22,564 bases of DNA from JBOGGX01 sp050744245 (GCA_050744245.1 JBOGGX010000245.1:1-22564), one strand, 5' to 3'; shown: positions 14,744-22,303, counted from the stretch's first letter. The notes: a model not told the origin generated them from the letters alone. Made by a program: numbers and translations.

Positions 14744-15244
14744 ATGACCGACCAGCCCGCCGTCGACGTCGTCGTCGAGATCCCTCGCGGCAGCCGCAAC
14801 AAGTACGAATTCGACCATGAGCACAACGTGTTCCGGCTCGATCGGCGACTTTTCTCGGCCACCGTGTATCCGGCCGACTACGGCTTCATCCCCGACACCC
14901 TCGGTGAGGACGGCGACCCGCTCGACGCCTTGGTGCTGCTGGAGGAGCCGACGTTCCCCGGGTGCTGGGTGCACGTCCGCCCGGTCGGCGTGTTCTGGAT
15001 GGAGGACGAGAAGGGGCCGGACGCCAAGATCATCTGCGTTCCCTTCGGCGATCCCCGGTGGGACCAGGTCGCCGACATCTCCGACGTGCCCGAGATGATG
15101 CGGGCCGAGATCAAGCACTTCTTCGACGTCTACAAGATGATCGAGCCCGACAAGGAGTCGAGCACCCGAGGGTTCGAGGGCGTGGCGGCCGCCGTGGCCG
15201 AGATCGACGCGGCGCGTGGCCGTTACGTTCCCCCAGTCCACTGA
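14744..15244 (+). CDS. ppa: Family I inorganic pyrophosphatase
   Basis: Soluble Mg-dependent pyrophosphatase of 166 residues, the usual bacterial length, hydrolysing PPi to two phosphates in the cytoplasm. Visible features are EIPRGSRNKYE near the N-terminus (residues 8-18), YPADYGFIPDT, and the signature EDGDPLDALV with the metal-binding aspartates, then a helix with EIKHFFDVYK. It pulls biosynthetic reactions forward by removing PPi. The same window encodes a PPi-type phosphofructokinase, so cellular PPi has two competing consumers here. ATG 14744 has GAGAAT 6 nt upstream and no ribosome binding site. Its stop is 9 bp from the convergent glucokinase stop. Confidence 0.94.
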   Translation: MTDQPAVDVVVEIPRGSRNKYEFDHEHNVFRLDRRLFSATVYPADYGFIPDTLGEDGDPLDALVLLEEPTFPGCWVHVRPVGVFWMEDEKGPDAKIICVPFGDPRWDQVADISDVPEMMRAEIKHFFDVYKMIEPDKESSTRGFEGVAAAVAEIDAARGRYVPPVH

Positions 15245-15253
15245 GGCGGTGCG

Positions 15254-16144
15254 TCAGCGCGTCTCGGCCGCGAGCAGGCCGGCGCCGACGGCGTTGGCCC
15301 GCTCCCCGAGGGCGGCGGGGACGATGGGTACCGCCGGGCGGACATCGCTCGCCATCACCAGGTCGCGGTAGGCGTGGCGCAACGGGTCGAACAGGACATC
15401 GCCCGCCTCGACCAGCCCGCCGCCAACCACGACCACCTGCGGGTCGAGCACGGCGACCAGGTTGGCCACGCCGAGGGCGAACCACCAGGCGAACCGACGC
15501 ACCACCTCGCCGGCCTCGGGATCGCCCTCCCTCGCCGCACCGATGACCTCCTCGCTGGTGCGACCGCCGGCCAACCGGATCAGGCCGTGGCCGGAGGCGT
15601 ACTGCTCCCAGCACCCACGGCGCCCGCACTCGCACGGAGGACCGTCGGGGTCGATCACCATGTGACCCGGTTCGCCGGCGAAGCCGTTGGCCCCCCGCGA
15701 CAGCCGGCCGCCGGCCACGATTCCGGCGCCGATTCCCGTGCCCAGCGTCACCATCACGACGTCGGACGCACCCCGGGCGGCGCCCAGCCGGTGCTCGGCC
15801 CACACCGCGCAGGTGGCGTCGTTGTCGACGGTGACCGGTCGTCCGAGCCTGAGGGCGAACGCATCGGCGAACGAGTGGTTCCTGATGCCGGGCAGATGCG
15901 GGCCCATGGCCAGCGTCCCCGACCGGTCGACCAGGCCGGGAAGCCCGACGCCGACCGCATCCACGGGCCGGCCGAGCGCGGCCTCGACCCCGTCGACGGC
16001 GACGGCCACCGCCTCGACCAGCGCGGAAGCATCGAGCTTCGGCGTGGGCGCCCGCACCGGTTCGGCGGCGACCCGGCCGGTCGCGCGGTCGACGGCGATG
16101 GCGAGGATCTTGGTCCCGCCGACGTCAACGCCGGCCGTCAGCAC
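15254..16144 (-). CDS. ROK-family glucokinase
   Basis: ATP-dependent sugar kinase of 296 residues. It has the N-terminal phosphate loop DVGGTK (7-12), catalytic D109 in VDNDAT, the GTGIGAGIV loop (135-143), EPGH (158-161) and the ROK zinc motif CECGRRGC (C171, C173, C178, with H161). The sequence after the zinc motif, WEQYASG, is typical of actinobacterial glucokinases, so glucose is the likely substrate. Start GTG 16144 is 13 bp after the stop of the eRF1-like gene. The frame is open further upstream, but family similarity begins here. It is the last gene of the nine-gene minus-strand run. I see no N-terminal repressor HTH, so it is a kinase and not a ROK repressor. Confidence 0.9.
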   Translation of the reverse strand: MLTAGVDVGGTKILAIAVDRATGRVAAEPVRAPTPKLDASALVEAVAVAVDGVEAALGRPVDAVGVGLPGLVDRSGTLAMGPHLPGIRNHSFADAFALRLGRPVTVDNDATCAVWAEHRLGAARGASDVVMVTLGTGIGAGIVAGGRLSRGANGFAGEPGHMVIDPDGPPCECGRRGCWEQYASGHGLIRLAGGRTSEEVIGAAREGDPEAGEVVRRFAWWFALGVANLVAVLDPQVVVVGGGLVEAGDVLFDPLRHAYRDLVMASDVRPAVPIVPAALGERANAVGAGLLAAETR

Positions 16145-16157
16145 CGACGATCGAGGC

Positions 16158-17273
16158 TCAGTACCGGAGAAGGGCACCAACGCGCCCGAGCACGTCGAGG
16201 TCGGCGTTGCCCGAGCAGATCTCGACACGGCACTTCTGCCGCAGGGCCTCCTCGATCGCCTCCTCGACGACGTCGTCGACGCGGACCATGGCCGAGCCGC
16301 ACACGGCGCAGGCCCGACCCACGAGCGCGAGCGCGCCGCAGGCGACGCAGCGCCAACCCGATTCCTCGTAGCCGGCCGACACCGCCAGCCGGTCGACCTT
16401 GCGCACGTTGATCGCGTCGAGGACGCGCCGCAGCCCGGCCACGCCCCGCCGACCGGTGGCGACCGCTTCCCGCAGCCGGTCGATCAGCTCGGCTTGGCGC
16501 CTGCGCTCGGCGCTCGCCTCGACCTCGAAGGCGGCGGTCTTGATGTCGGCCGCGGCCGCGTTGACCGGCACCCCGATGCGGCCGCACAGCCGCTGCCTCA
16601 GGTAGGGGTGGAGCATGCCCTCGACCATGTTGGCGATCTCGTCCGGGGCGCCGATGGCGAGGTACTCGAAGCCGTGGTCCTGGTAGACCCGCCAGGCGGC
16701 GTCGGCCGCGTTCCTCAGGTGCTGCAGGGCCAGGGCGTCGACGTGGTGCTGGACGTCGCCCCGTTCCATGTCGCCCCGCTCGTCGTAGTCGCGGGGTAGC
16801 TCGTCGATCGTCTCGGTGTGCTCGATCAGCTCGCCCAGCTCGAAGACGAACACCCGGGCCCGCTGCCGATCGGCCAGGAGCACGCCGATCCGCTGGTAGT
16901 CGGTGACCACCGCCTCGAGCTGGCCGACGGCCGGGAGGTGGTTGACGACCAACCGGTTGCGGACGGGCACCGGCAGCGGGATCACCTCCCAGAGGTCGTG
17001 GGCCACGCACGAGAAGAACGCCAGGCCCCGGGTGTGTGACCGGTCGAGCCCGCCCCGCACGTACTCGTCGATGCGGCGCAGGTCGGCCTCGACCGACTGG
17101 TCACCGTCCGCCTTGGACCGACCCTCCCGCAGCAGCGCGTCGAGCACGTACTCGTAGTCCTGGTGGCGCCGGTAGCGACGACCATCGACATCGAGGTAGC
17201 ACGACGTGACCGGGGCCTTCTCCCCCCTGAATGCGGCCAGCGAGCGGATCACGTCTTCGGTGACGATCGACAC
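16158..17273 (-). CDS. eRF1/Vms1-like bacterial release-factor homologue with zinc ribbon
   Basis: A 371-residue member of the bacterial archaeo-eukaryotic release factor-like (baeRF/Vms1-like) group. The N-terminal region (1-125) contains SCYLDVDGRRYRRHQDYEYV. The middle domain begins near VLLADRQRARVFVFELGEL (131-149) and is followed by a loop holding GDVQ (172-175), at the place where eRF1 has GGQ and Vms1-type proteins have a GxxQ loop. After the helix with VDALALQHLR and the eL30-like domain comes a C-terminal zinc ribbon with C309, C312, C322 and C325. Relatives act as peptidyl-tRNA hydrolases on stalled ribosomes; for this group the function is inferred. Start GTG 17273 has AAGGAGG 4 nt upstream. 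It lies between an acidic small protein gene and the glucokinase. Confidence 0.75.
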   Translation of the reverse strand: MSIVTEDVIRSLAAFRGEKAPVTSCYLDVDGRRYRRHQDYEYVLDALLREGRSKADGDQSVEADLRRIDEYVRGGLDRSHTRGLAFFSCVAHDLWEVIPLPVPVRNRLVVNHLPAVGQLEAVVTDYQRIGVLLADRQRARVFVFELGELIEHTETIDELPRDYDERGDMERGDVQHHVDALALQHLRNAADAAWRVYQDHGFEYLAIGAPDEIANMVEGMLHPYLRQRLCGRIGVPVNAAAADIKTAAFEVEASAERRRQAELIDRLREAVATGRRGVAGLRRVLDAINVRKVDRLAVSAGYEESGWRCVACGALALVGRACAVCGSAMVRVDDVVEEAIEEALRQKCRVEICSGNADLDVLGRVGALLRY

Positions 17274-17299
17274 CGCACCTCCTTCCGTGATGGATTGCG

Positions 17300-17305
17300 A
17301 TCCTA
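17300..17305 (-). promoter_or_regulatory. Possible internal promoter before the eRF1-like gene
   Basis: TAGGAT on the minus strand would start transcription near 17293, leaving a short leader that contains AAGGAGG (17284-17278). It would allow the eRF1-like and glucokinase genes to be expressed apart from the genes upstream. No clear -35. Confidence 0.35.
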
Positions 17306-17341
17306 GGACACCCGTCGCCGCATCGATCCGGCCGGCCACCC

Positions 17342-17617
17342 TCAGTCGATCCTGATCGGTTCGAAGCCGCCGCCGCCGCCCTCGCCGTCGTCGCCGTCGT
17401 CGCCGTCCTGGTCGTGCTTGTCCGCTTCATCGTCCCAGCCCTCGCTCGGGAGGAACCGTTTGGCGACCGACTCGAACGCGGCGAGCAGGTTGTCCCCGGC
17501 CTCGGGCCGGTCGACCACGTCGTCGAACGCAGCCAGCAGCGCCTGGCCGGCGGCGATGAGCTCGCGCACCGCGACCTGCAGGTGGTCGACCGCCTCGCGC
17601 GCCCGGTCGTCGTTCAC
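17342..17617 (-). CDS. Small acidic-tailed protein of unknown function
   Basis: A 91-residue protein I do not recognise. Residues 1-55 look like one or two amphipathic helices (AREAVDHLQVAVRELIAAGQ, then ALLAAFDDVVD, then LLAAFESVAKRF). The tail (60-91) is very acidic and glycine-rich (D/E/G runs) and ends FEPIRID. Its GTG start at 17617 overlaps the ArsA-like ATPase stop by 4 bp (GTGA), so translation is coupled and a partnership with that ATPase is likely. The Asp/Gly tail is encoded by a repetitive stretch around 17365-17412. No signal peptide or membrane helix. Confidence 0.7.
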   Translation of the reverse strand: MNDDRAREAVDHLQVAVRELIAAGQALLAAFDDVVDRPEAGDNLLAAFESVAKRFLPSEGWDDEADKHDQDGDDGDDGEGGGGGFEPIRID

Positions 17618-18825
17618 GGCGCCACCGCCGGGCGGCGGGCGGCGTCGGGCGCCGCGGCAGGATCACCGGCGAACACGACCCGCAGTGTGCCGCGTTCGAG
17701 GGCGGCCCTCGACACCGGTTTCCGACGGAGCGAGTCGGGCAGCATGATCGCCCGTCGGTATGGGCCGACCGTGATCACCAGCTCGTCACCCCGCCGCCCG
17801 AGATCGAGGTCGCCCCGCTCGGCGAAGGGCAACTGGAGGGTGAGCACGTACTCGGCGTTGCGTCGACGCAGCCGCATCGGTTCGCCCCGGTGGAGGCGGG
17901 AGGCCGGATCGAGCCCGGCGTACAGGTTCGCACCGAAGGCCCGCAGCCGATCGACACCGACAAGCTCGGTGGCGGCCAGGTCGGCCCGGAGGATCGGGAG
18001 CGGGGCGAAGGCGGCGGTGATCGATGTCAGCTGCTCGGCGTGGACCGCCTTCCACTGGTCGAACCACGGGTCGCTCACGTCGTCGGGCAGCAGACGGTTG
18101 GCGACGACGGCGTCGACGCGGTAGCCGAACAGCGACAGGTAGGTGTAGGTGCGGCGGGCCTCGGCCACCACCATCTTCTCCGGGTTGACGACCAGGCGGA
18201 CCGAGGTCAGCTTCGGGTCGGTGAGCAGGTCGCGGACGCCCTCGAGCCGATCGTAGAACCGGCGCGTGGCGGCGAACACCTGGTCGCCGGCCGCCGGCAG
18301 GGTCGTCAGCCGGCGCACCATCGGCGACACGACCCGGTTGATGCGCCGGTGTACGGGAAAGATCCGGTCCATGTACCACGCCAGCACGTCGGGCAGGGAG
18401 AGGAAGCGGATGGTTTCGGCGGTCGGCGCGCAGTCGACCACGATGACGTCCCACTCGCCCGAGGCGACGTGGGTCTTGATGTTGGTCAGGGCGAAGATCT
18501 CGTCGAGACCGGGCAGGATGGCCAGCTCCTCGGCCTCGACGTCGTCGATCCCGGCCCAGCTGAACACCTCGGTCAGGTAGTGCTCGATGTCGGTCCACGC
18601 CTCCTCGAGCCGGGCTCGGGCGTCGAGTTGTTGCCCGGCGAGCAGGTCGGTCACTGGGGTGGGTTGGTCGCCGAGGGGCAGGTCGAACGAGTCGGCGAGC
18701 GAGTGGGCCGGATCGGTCGACAGGACAAGGGTGCGCAGCCCGGCCACGGCGCAGCGGAGGGCGGTGGCCGCGGCCACGGTGGTCTTGCCGACGCCGCCCT
18801 TCCCGGTGAAGACGAGGATCCTCAC
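17614..18825 (-). CDS. ArsA/GET3-family ATPase with C-terminal HSP20-like domain
   Basis: SIMIBI-class ATPase of 403 residues. It has deviant Walker A GKGGVGKTT (8-16) with signature lysine K9, DPAHS (38-42) and switch II DCAPTAETIRFLSLP (131-145), all typical of ArsA/GET3. Residues about 311-386 (MRLRRRNAEYVLTLQLPF through ALERGTLRVVF) look like the small HSP20/alpha-crystallin-type domain found at the end of many bacterial ArsA-like proteins. No arsenite-binding cysteines in the ArsA arrangement and no GET3 zinc CxxC are seen, and there are no ars genes nearby, so arsenic transport is unlikely. A role in protein targeting or chaperoning is inferred. Start GTG 18825 has GGAGG 7 nt upstream. 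A start 14 codons earlier is open but lacks support. Confidence 0.88.
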   Translation of the reverse strand: MRILVFTGKGGVGKTTVAAATALRCAVAGLRTLVLSTDPAHSLADSFDLPLGDQPTPVTDLLAGQQLDARARLEEAWTDIEHYLTEVFSWAGIDDVEAEELAILPGLDEIFALTNIKTHVASGEWDVIVVDCAPTAETIRFLSLPDVLAWYMDRIFPVHRRINRVVSPMVRRLTTLPAAGDQVFAATRRFYDRLEGVRDLLTDPKLTSVRLVVNPEKMVVAEARRTYTYLSLFGYRVDAVVANRLLPDDVSDPWFDQWKAVHAEQLTSITAAFAPLPILRADLAATELVGVDRLRAFGANLYAGLDPASRLHRGEPMRLRRRNAEYVLTLQLPFAERGDLDLGRRGDELVITVGPYRRAIMLPDSLRRKPVSRAALERGTLRVVFAGDPAAAPDAARRPAVAP

Positions 18826-18882
18826 TCGCTCACCTCCCGATCTGCCCGTCGGCTCAGTCTGCCGCACCGGGCGGCCGCCGCC

Positions 18883-19344
18883 TCAGGCCGACGCCTTCTG
18901 ATCGGACTCCAGATAGTCCTTGAGCTCCTCGAGGGCGGTGTGGATGATCCTGGCCTCGGCCCGCCGCTTGACGAACCCGGGCAACGGGAGCACGAGCTCG
19001 ACGGCCAGGTCGTAGGTGACATCGGTGGCGTGAGGTTCGCCGTCGACCGGGTCAAGCGTGTAGCTCCCGTCGAGGCGGCGCATGATGTCGCCCGCGGCCA
19101 GGTGCCAGGTGAGCTCGTGCGGCGCCCTGGCGTAGTCGTAGGCCAAGGTGTAGCTGGTGCTGCGGCCCATCGCCGCGGCCCGGAAGGTGACCTGGGTGGC
19201 TCGCCCGTCCTGGTCGTGCTCGACGACCGCCGCCTCCTTCAGGTCGGGGGCCCATTCGTGGTAGCGGTCGAAGTCGATCAGCGCCTGCCACACCCGTTCT
19301 GGCGAGGCCGAGATCGTCATGCGCCGGGTCGTCTGTTCGGCCAT
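18883..19344 (-). CDS. SRPBCC/START-like (polyketide cyclase-type) protein
   Basis: A 153-residue single-domain helix-grip protein. It opens TRRMTISASPERVWQALIDF, continues with YHEWAPDLKEAAVVE, and ends with the long C-terminal helix VKRRAEARIIHTALEELKDY. This fold binds hydrophobic ligands such as lipids or polyketide intermediates, and many actinobacterial members have no known ligand. It stands 57 bp upstream of the ArsA-like ATPase gene, on the same strand. ATG 19344 fits the family N-terminus, with CAGAAT ending 9 nt before it, so it may have its own leaderless promoter inside the run. Confidence 0.82.
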   Translation of the reverse strand: MAEQTTRRMTISASPERVWQALIDFDRYHEWAPDLKEAAVVEHDQDGRATQVTFRAAAMGRSTSYTLAYDYARAPHELTWHLAAGDIMRRLDGSYTLDPVDGEPHATDVTYDLAVELVLPLPGFVKRRAEARIIHTALEELKDYLESDQKASA

Positions 19345-19353
19345 ACGGCCGCC

Positions 19354-19359
19354 ATTCTG
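19354..19359 (-). promoter_or_regulatory. Possible -10 element of the SRPBCC gene
   Basis: CAGAAT (19359-19354), 9 nt, then ATG 19344. It sits in the 50-bp gap after the membrane protein gene. There is no Shine-Dalgarno. The evidence is weak because the first base deviates from TANNNT and the spacing is at the upper limit. Confidence 0.35.
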
Positions 19360-19394
19360 TCCCGGCCGACGGGCAATGGGTCGAATGGGCCGCT

Positions 19395-19877
19395 CTAGAT
19401 GCGCCGGCGGGGCAGAAACGTGGCGTGCCGCGCCCCCCACAACCCGGCGAGCCCCAGGCCGAACATCGGCGCCAACGCGACAAAGGCCACCGGGGTGTAG
19501 ATGCGGACGATGCCAGCGGTGAGGGCGACCAGGATCTGGACGGCGAGCGCGCCGAGGAGGCGGGCTCGCGCCGCCGTCGGCGCCGCGCTCAGGAAGTAGA
19601 CACCGGCCAGGGTGACCTCGTCGGTGCGGCTGCGCCCGACGGCGATGGCGAACGCCCACAGGAACGTGGTGCAGCCGATGACGAACATGGCGATCGAGAC
19701 CACGGCGGTGCCGATGGCCAGTCCGTCCGGATCGGCGAGGCCGGCCGCAGCGGCCACGACGAAGACGACCGTGCCCACCAGGGCTGCGGTCACGATGGCC
19801 TGGCCGGGCCGGGTCGTCGCCGCCGACACGGGGTCGGTCGGCTCGGTCGGGTCGGTCGGGTCGGTCGGCTCGGTCAT
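19395..19877 (-). CDS. Four-helix membrane protein of unknown function
   Basis: A 160-residue integral membrane protein I cannot assign to a named family. A hydrophilic N-terminus of five Thr-(Asp/Glu)-Pro units (2-16) is followed by membrane helices at about 27-47, 53-78, 107-124 and 126-145, and a basic C-terminus (RHATFLPRRRI). The start ATG 19877 overlaps the stop of the upstream glycosyltransferase gene (ATGA), which fixes the start and implies coupling. It could be an accessory protein for the mannosyltransferase, but nothing in the sequence shows this. Confidence 0.75.
   Translation of the reverse strand: MTEPTDPTDPTEPTDPVSAATTRPGQAIVTAALVGTVVFVVAAAAGLADPDGLAIGTAVVSIAMFVIGCTTFLWAFAIAVGRSRTDEVTLAGVYFLSAAPTAARARLLGALAVQILVALTAGIVRIYTPVAFVALAPMFGLGLAGLWGARHATFLPRRRI
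19831..19875. repeat. Five 9-bp tandem repeats coding for Thr-Asp/Glu-Pro units
   Basis: Five copies of GG(G/C)TCGGTC, in phase with codons, directly after the start codon of the membrane protein gene. Copy number changes would be in-frame and alter only the length of the N-terminal tail. Confidence 0.85.
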
Positions 19878-21019
19878 GAGTGGTCACCGCCACCGTCGCC
19901 CGCGATCGACGCGATCCCGAGCGCCAGCCGACGGGCGAGCACGTCGTAGTCGAAGTACGACTCGGCTCGGCGCCGGGCCTGAACTCCGAGCCGCAGACGC
20001 AGCACGTCGTCGTCGAGCAATCGGCCGACGACCCGGGCGACCTCCTGCGGATCATCGGGGCGACGCACGACGAACCCGGTCTCGCCGTCGACCACGGCCT
20101 CGGCGGCCCCGCCGCTGGCCCCCGCCACCTGGGGCACGCCGGTCGCCGCGGCCTCGAGAAAGACGATCCCGAACCCCTCCTGCTCGAGCCCGCCCCAACG
20201 GTCGCGGCAGAGCATGGCGAACGCATCGGCCGCGCCGTACAACGCCGGCAGCCGGTCGGGCGGCACCCGGCCGAGCATGCGCACCGGCGCTCCGGTGCGG
20301 GCGATCAACCGATCGAGCCGGTCGCGGTCCCGACCATGGCCGGCGATGGCGACGACGAGATCGGTGTGGTCGGCGGACCGACGAGCCGCGGCCTCGATCA
20401 GGACGTCGAAACCCTTGCGCGGGACCAACCGGCTCACGCCGAGGACGACGTGACCACGAACGGGAAGGCCGAACTCGGCGCGGGTGGCCGCCCGCTCGGC
20501 GGGCGTCAGCGGGACGAAGCGCCGGGTGTCGACCCCGGGCGGCACCACCACGATCGGCAGCGACCGTCGGGCCACCCGCTCGGCCTCGGCCGCCGGATAG
20601 CCGCCGGCCGCGATGACCACCTTGGCGCCGTTGAGGACCGACCGGAGCAGCCGGTTCGGGCCAGGCAGCCGACCAGGGACGGTCACCTCAGCGCCGTGGA
20701 CGACGACGCCATAGGGACGCTCCAGCCGGCGGCCGAGCACGCCGAGGGGCAGGGCCGGGTCGAGCAGCACGAGCTCGGCTCCGGCCCGCGTCGCCAACCG
20801 GCCGATGCGGCGAGCCAACGAACGCGTGGGGAACAGCACCTTCTCTGGCGTGCGCTCGACGCGGAAGCCCTGCCGGGCATCCCATGCCGCGGCCTCGGGA
20901 TGCCCCGCGGTCAACACCGTGACGTCGTCGGGCGGCAGCCGGCGCCACAGCTCCCACAGGTAGTACTGGATCCCGCCGATCTTGGGAGGAAAGTCGTTCG
21001 TGACGAGCAGGTGCTTCAC
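19874..21019 (-). CDS. GT4 glycosyltransferase, PimB-like mannosyltransferase
   Basis: Retaining GT-B glycosyltransferase of 381 residues. The N-terminus HLLVTNDFPPKIGGIQYYLW matches the PimB' pattern (phosphatidylinositol-mannoside synthesis) of actinobacteria. Other features are H108, the nucleotide-sugar site SRLVPRKG (196-203), CRDRWGGLEQEGFGIVFLE with the EX7E pair E281/E289, and SGGAAEAVVDGETG. The likely reaction is transfer of mannose from GDP-mannose to a phosphatidylinositol mannoside at the inner membrane face. A related GT4 on another acceptor is possible. Start GTG 21019 overlaps the queG stop by 4 bp (GTGA), and its own stop overlaps the next gene's ATG. Confidence 0.82.
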   Translation of the reverse strand: MKHLLVTNDFPPKIGGIQYYLWELWRRLPPDDVTVLTAGHPEAAAWDARQGFRVERTPEKVLFPTRSLARRIGRLATRAGAELVLLDPALPLGVLGRRLERPYGVVVHGAEVTVPGRLPGPNRLLRSVLNGAKVVIAAGGYPAAEAERVARRSLPIVVVPPGVDTRRFVPLTPAERAATRAEFGLPVRGHVVLGVSRLVPRKGFDVLIEAAARRSADHTDLVVAIAGHGRDRDRLDRLIARTGAPVRMLGRVPPDRLPALYGAADAFAMLCRDRWGGLEQEGFGIVFLEAAATGVPQVAGASGGAAEAVVDGETGFVVRRPDDPQEVARVVGRLLDDDVLRLRLGVQARRRAESYFDYDVLARRLALGIASIAGDGGGDHS

Positions 21020-22071
21020 GCCGGCCGACCGGCGAGGCCGAGCCGCTCCGCCGCCCACTCGGCATGCTCCCGCAGCAGGGGGTCGGCATGGGCGCGGTAG
21101 CGGCGCACCGTGGCCGCGACCGCGGGGTCGTCGCCCCGGCCGACGTTGCCCAGCACGACGAGCGCGTTGCGCCGGAGGTAGCGCGGGTCGCGGCGAGGGA
21201 TGTACCACCGGCCGTGCCTGGCCAGCAGCTCCTCGTCGGTCGCGCCCAGCAGCCCCAGCAGGTCGACCAGGCCTCCGGGCGCGTCGCTTCGACCCGCCTC
21301 GTCGTCCACCTGGGCGCCGTCCCGGGCGGCTTCTCGGTCGCCCCGGCGGTTGATCGGGCAGACGGTCTGGCAGTCGTCACACCCGTAGAGCCGATCGCCC
21401 AGCGCCGCCCTGAGCTCGACCGGGAACGGGCCGGGCGCCTGGACCAGCCACGCCAGACACCGGTTGGCGTCGACCACGCCCGGGGCGACGATCGCTCCCG
21501 TCGGGCAGGCGTCGATGCACCGCCGGCAGCCACCGCAGCCGTCGTCGACCGGCGCCGGGTCGGCCGGCAGGGGCGCGGTGGTGAGCACCGACCCGAGCAC
21601 GAACCAGCTTCCCCGCCCGGGCAGGAGCAGGTTGGCGTTCTTGCCATACCAACCCAGCCCGGCCCGGTAGGCCGCCTCGCGGTCGACAAGGGCGTTGTCG
21701 TCGACCAACACCCGACAACGCCATCCGTCGGACCGCAGCCGCTCGGCGACCCGGCCCAACCCGACCCTCAGGTCGCCGTAGTGATCGGCGCGCGCGTAGG
21801 CCGCCACCCGGCCCGTCGCCGACCGGCGTGGGCCGCGCAGGACATCGTGGGCGTAGGCCCGCGCCGCGACCACCAGCGCGGCCGCACCGGGGAGGGCCCG
21901 GCCGGGGTCGGTGGAACGGGCGGGGTTGCGGTAGGTGAACGCCATCCCTCCGTGCAGCCCGGCCCGCCGCCGCGCCTCGAGGTCGCGACGGGTGCCGGCG
22001 AAGGGGTGCGCCGGCGCCACGCCCACCGCGTCGAGCCCGGCTCGTCGCCCCAGTTGTCGCAGCTCGCTCAC
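21016..22071 (-). CDS. queG: Epoxyqueuosine reductase QueG
   Basis: Cobalamin-dependent Fe-S enzyme for the last step of queuosine synthesis in tRNA, reducing epoxyqueuosine to queuosine; 351 residues. The first [4Fe-4S] motif is C179, C182, C185, C189 (CGGCRRCIDACPTGAI). The second set is C205 with C231, C234, C238 (YGCDDCQTVCP). The substrate region DDNALVDREAAYRAGLGWYGKN precedes them, and a C-terminal HEAT-like part (about 285-351) is typical of QueG. The start GTG 22071 has GGGAG 8 nt upstream. It follows the CxxC mini-protein gene by 22 bp. No other queuosine gene is in the window. Confidence 0.92.
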   Translation of the reverse strand: MSELRQLGRRAGLDAVGVAPAHPFAGTRRDLEARRRAGLHGGMAFTYRNPARSTDPGRALPGAAALVVAARAYAHDVLRGPRRSATGRVAAYARADHYGDLRVGLGRVAERLRSDGWRCRVLVDDNALVDREAAYRAGLGWYGKNANLLLPGRGSWFVLGSVLTTAPLPADPAPVDDGCGGCRRCIDACPTGAIVAPGVVDANRCLAWLVQAPGPFPVELRAALGDRLYGCDDCQTVCPINRRGDREAARDGAQVDDEAGRSDAPGGLVDLLGLLGATDEELLARHGRWYIPRRDPRYLRRNALVVLGNVGRGDDPAVAATVRRYRAHADPLLREHAEWAAERLGLAGRPA

Positions 22072-22093
22072 ATAGGCGGCTCCCAGCACCCGG

Positions 22094-22303
22094 TCATGCT
22101 TGCACGCGCCGTCGATGGCGGAGCCTCGGCACCAATCCGCCCCGTGCCAGTGTCTGCAGCGCTCGCACCTCGGCCAGCTCGACGACCCTGGGCCCCTCGC
22201 CCTCCGGCCCGCACAGGAACGTGACCACGCAGTCGTCGCAGGCCGACGTGCCCTGCATGACGCACTCGTCGCAGTCGATCCGCAGCACCCCCGATTCGTC
22301 CAT
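22094..22303 (-). CDS. Small double-CxxC protein, first gene of the minus-strand run
   Basis: A 69-residue protein with C11-x2-C14 and C22-x2-C25 (DCDECVMQGTSACDDCVV) and a further C31. A short helix follows (VELAEVRALQTLARGGLVP) and then a basic tail. I believe similar short proteins are widespread in actinobacteria, but I know no function. The cysteine pattern suggests a zinc knuckle or a small Fe-S site. Start ATG 22303 is chosen because the CxxC core begins just after it and GATACT ends 6 nt upstream. An open frame extends further upstream without such support. It lies 22 bp before queG, so a role connected with QueG or tRNA is possible but unproven. Confidence 0.72.
   Translation of the reverse strand: MDESGVLRIDCDECVMQGTSACDDCVVTFLCGPEGEGPRVVELAEVRALQTLARGGLVPRLRHRRRVQA

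Noticed and set aside
17614..18825. Arsenite efflux ATPase (true ArsA)
   Set aside because: No arsenite-coordinating cysteine arrangement, only one ATPase domain, an HSP20-like C-terminus, and no arsB, arsR or arsC nearby.
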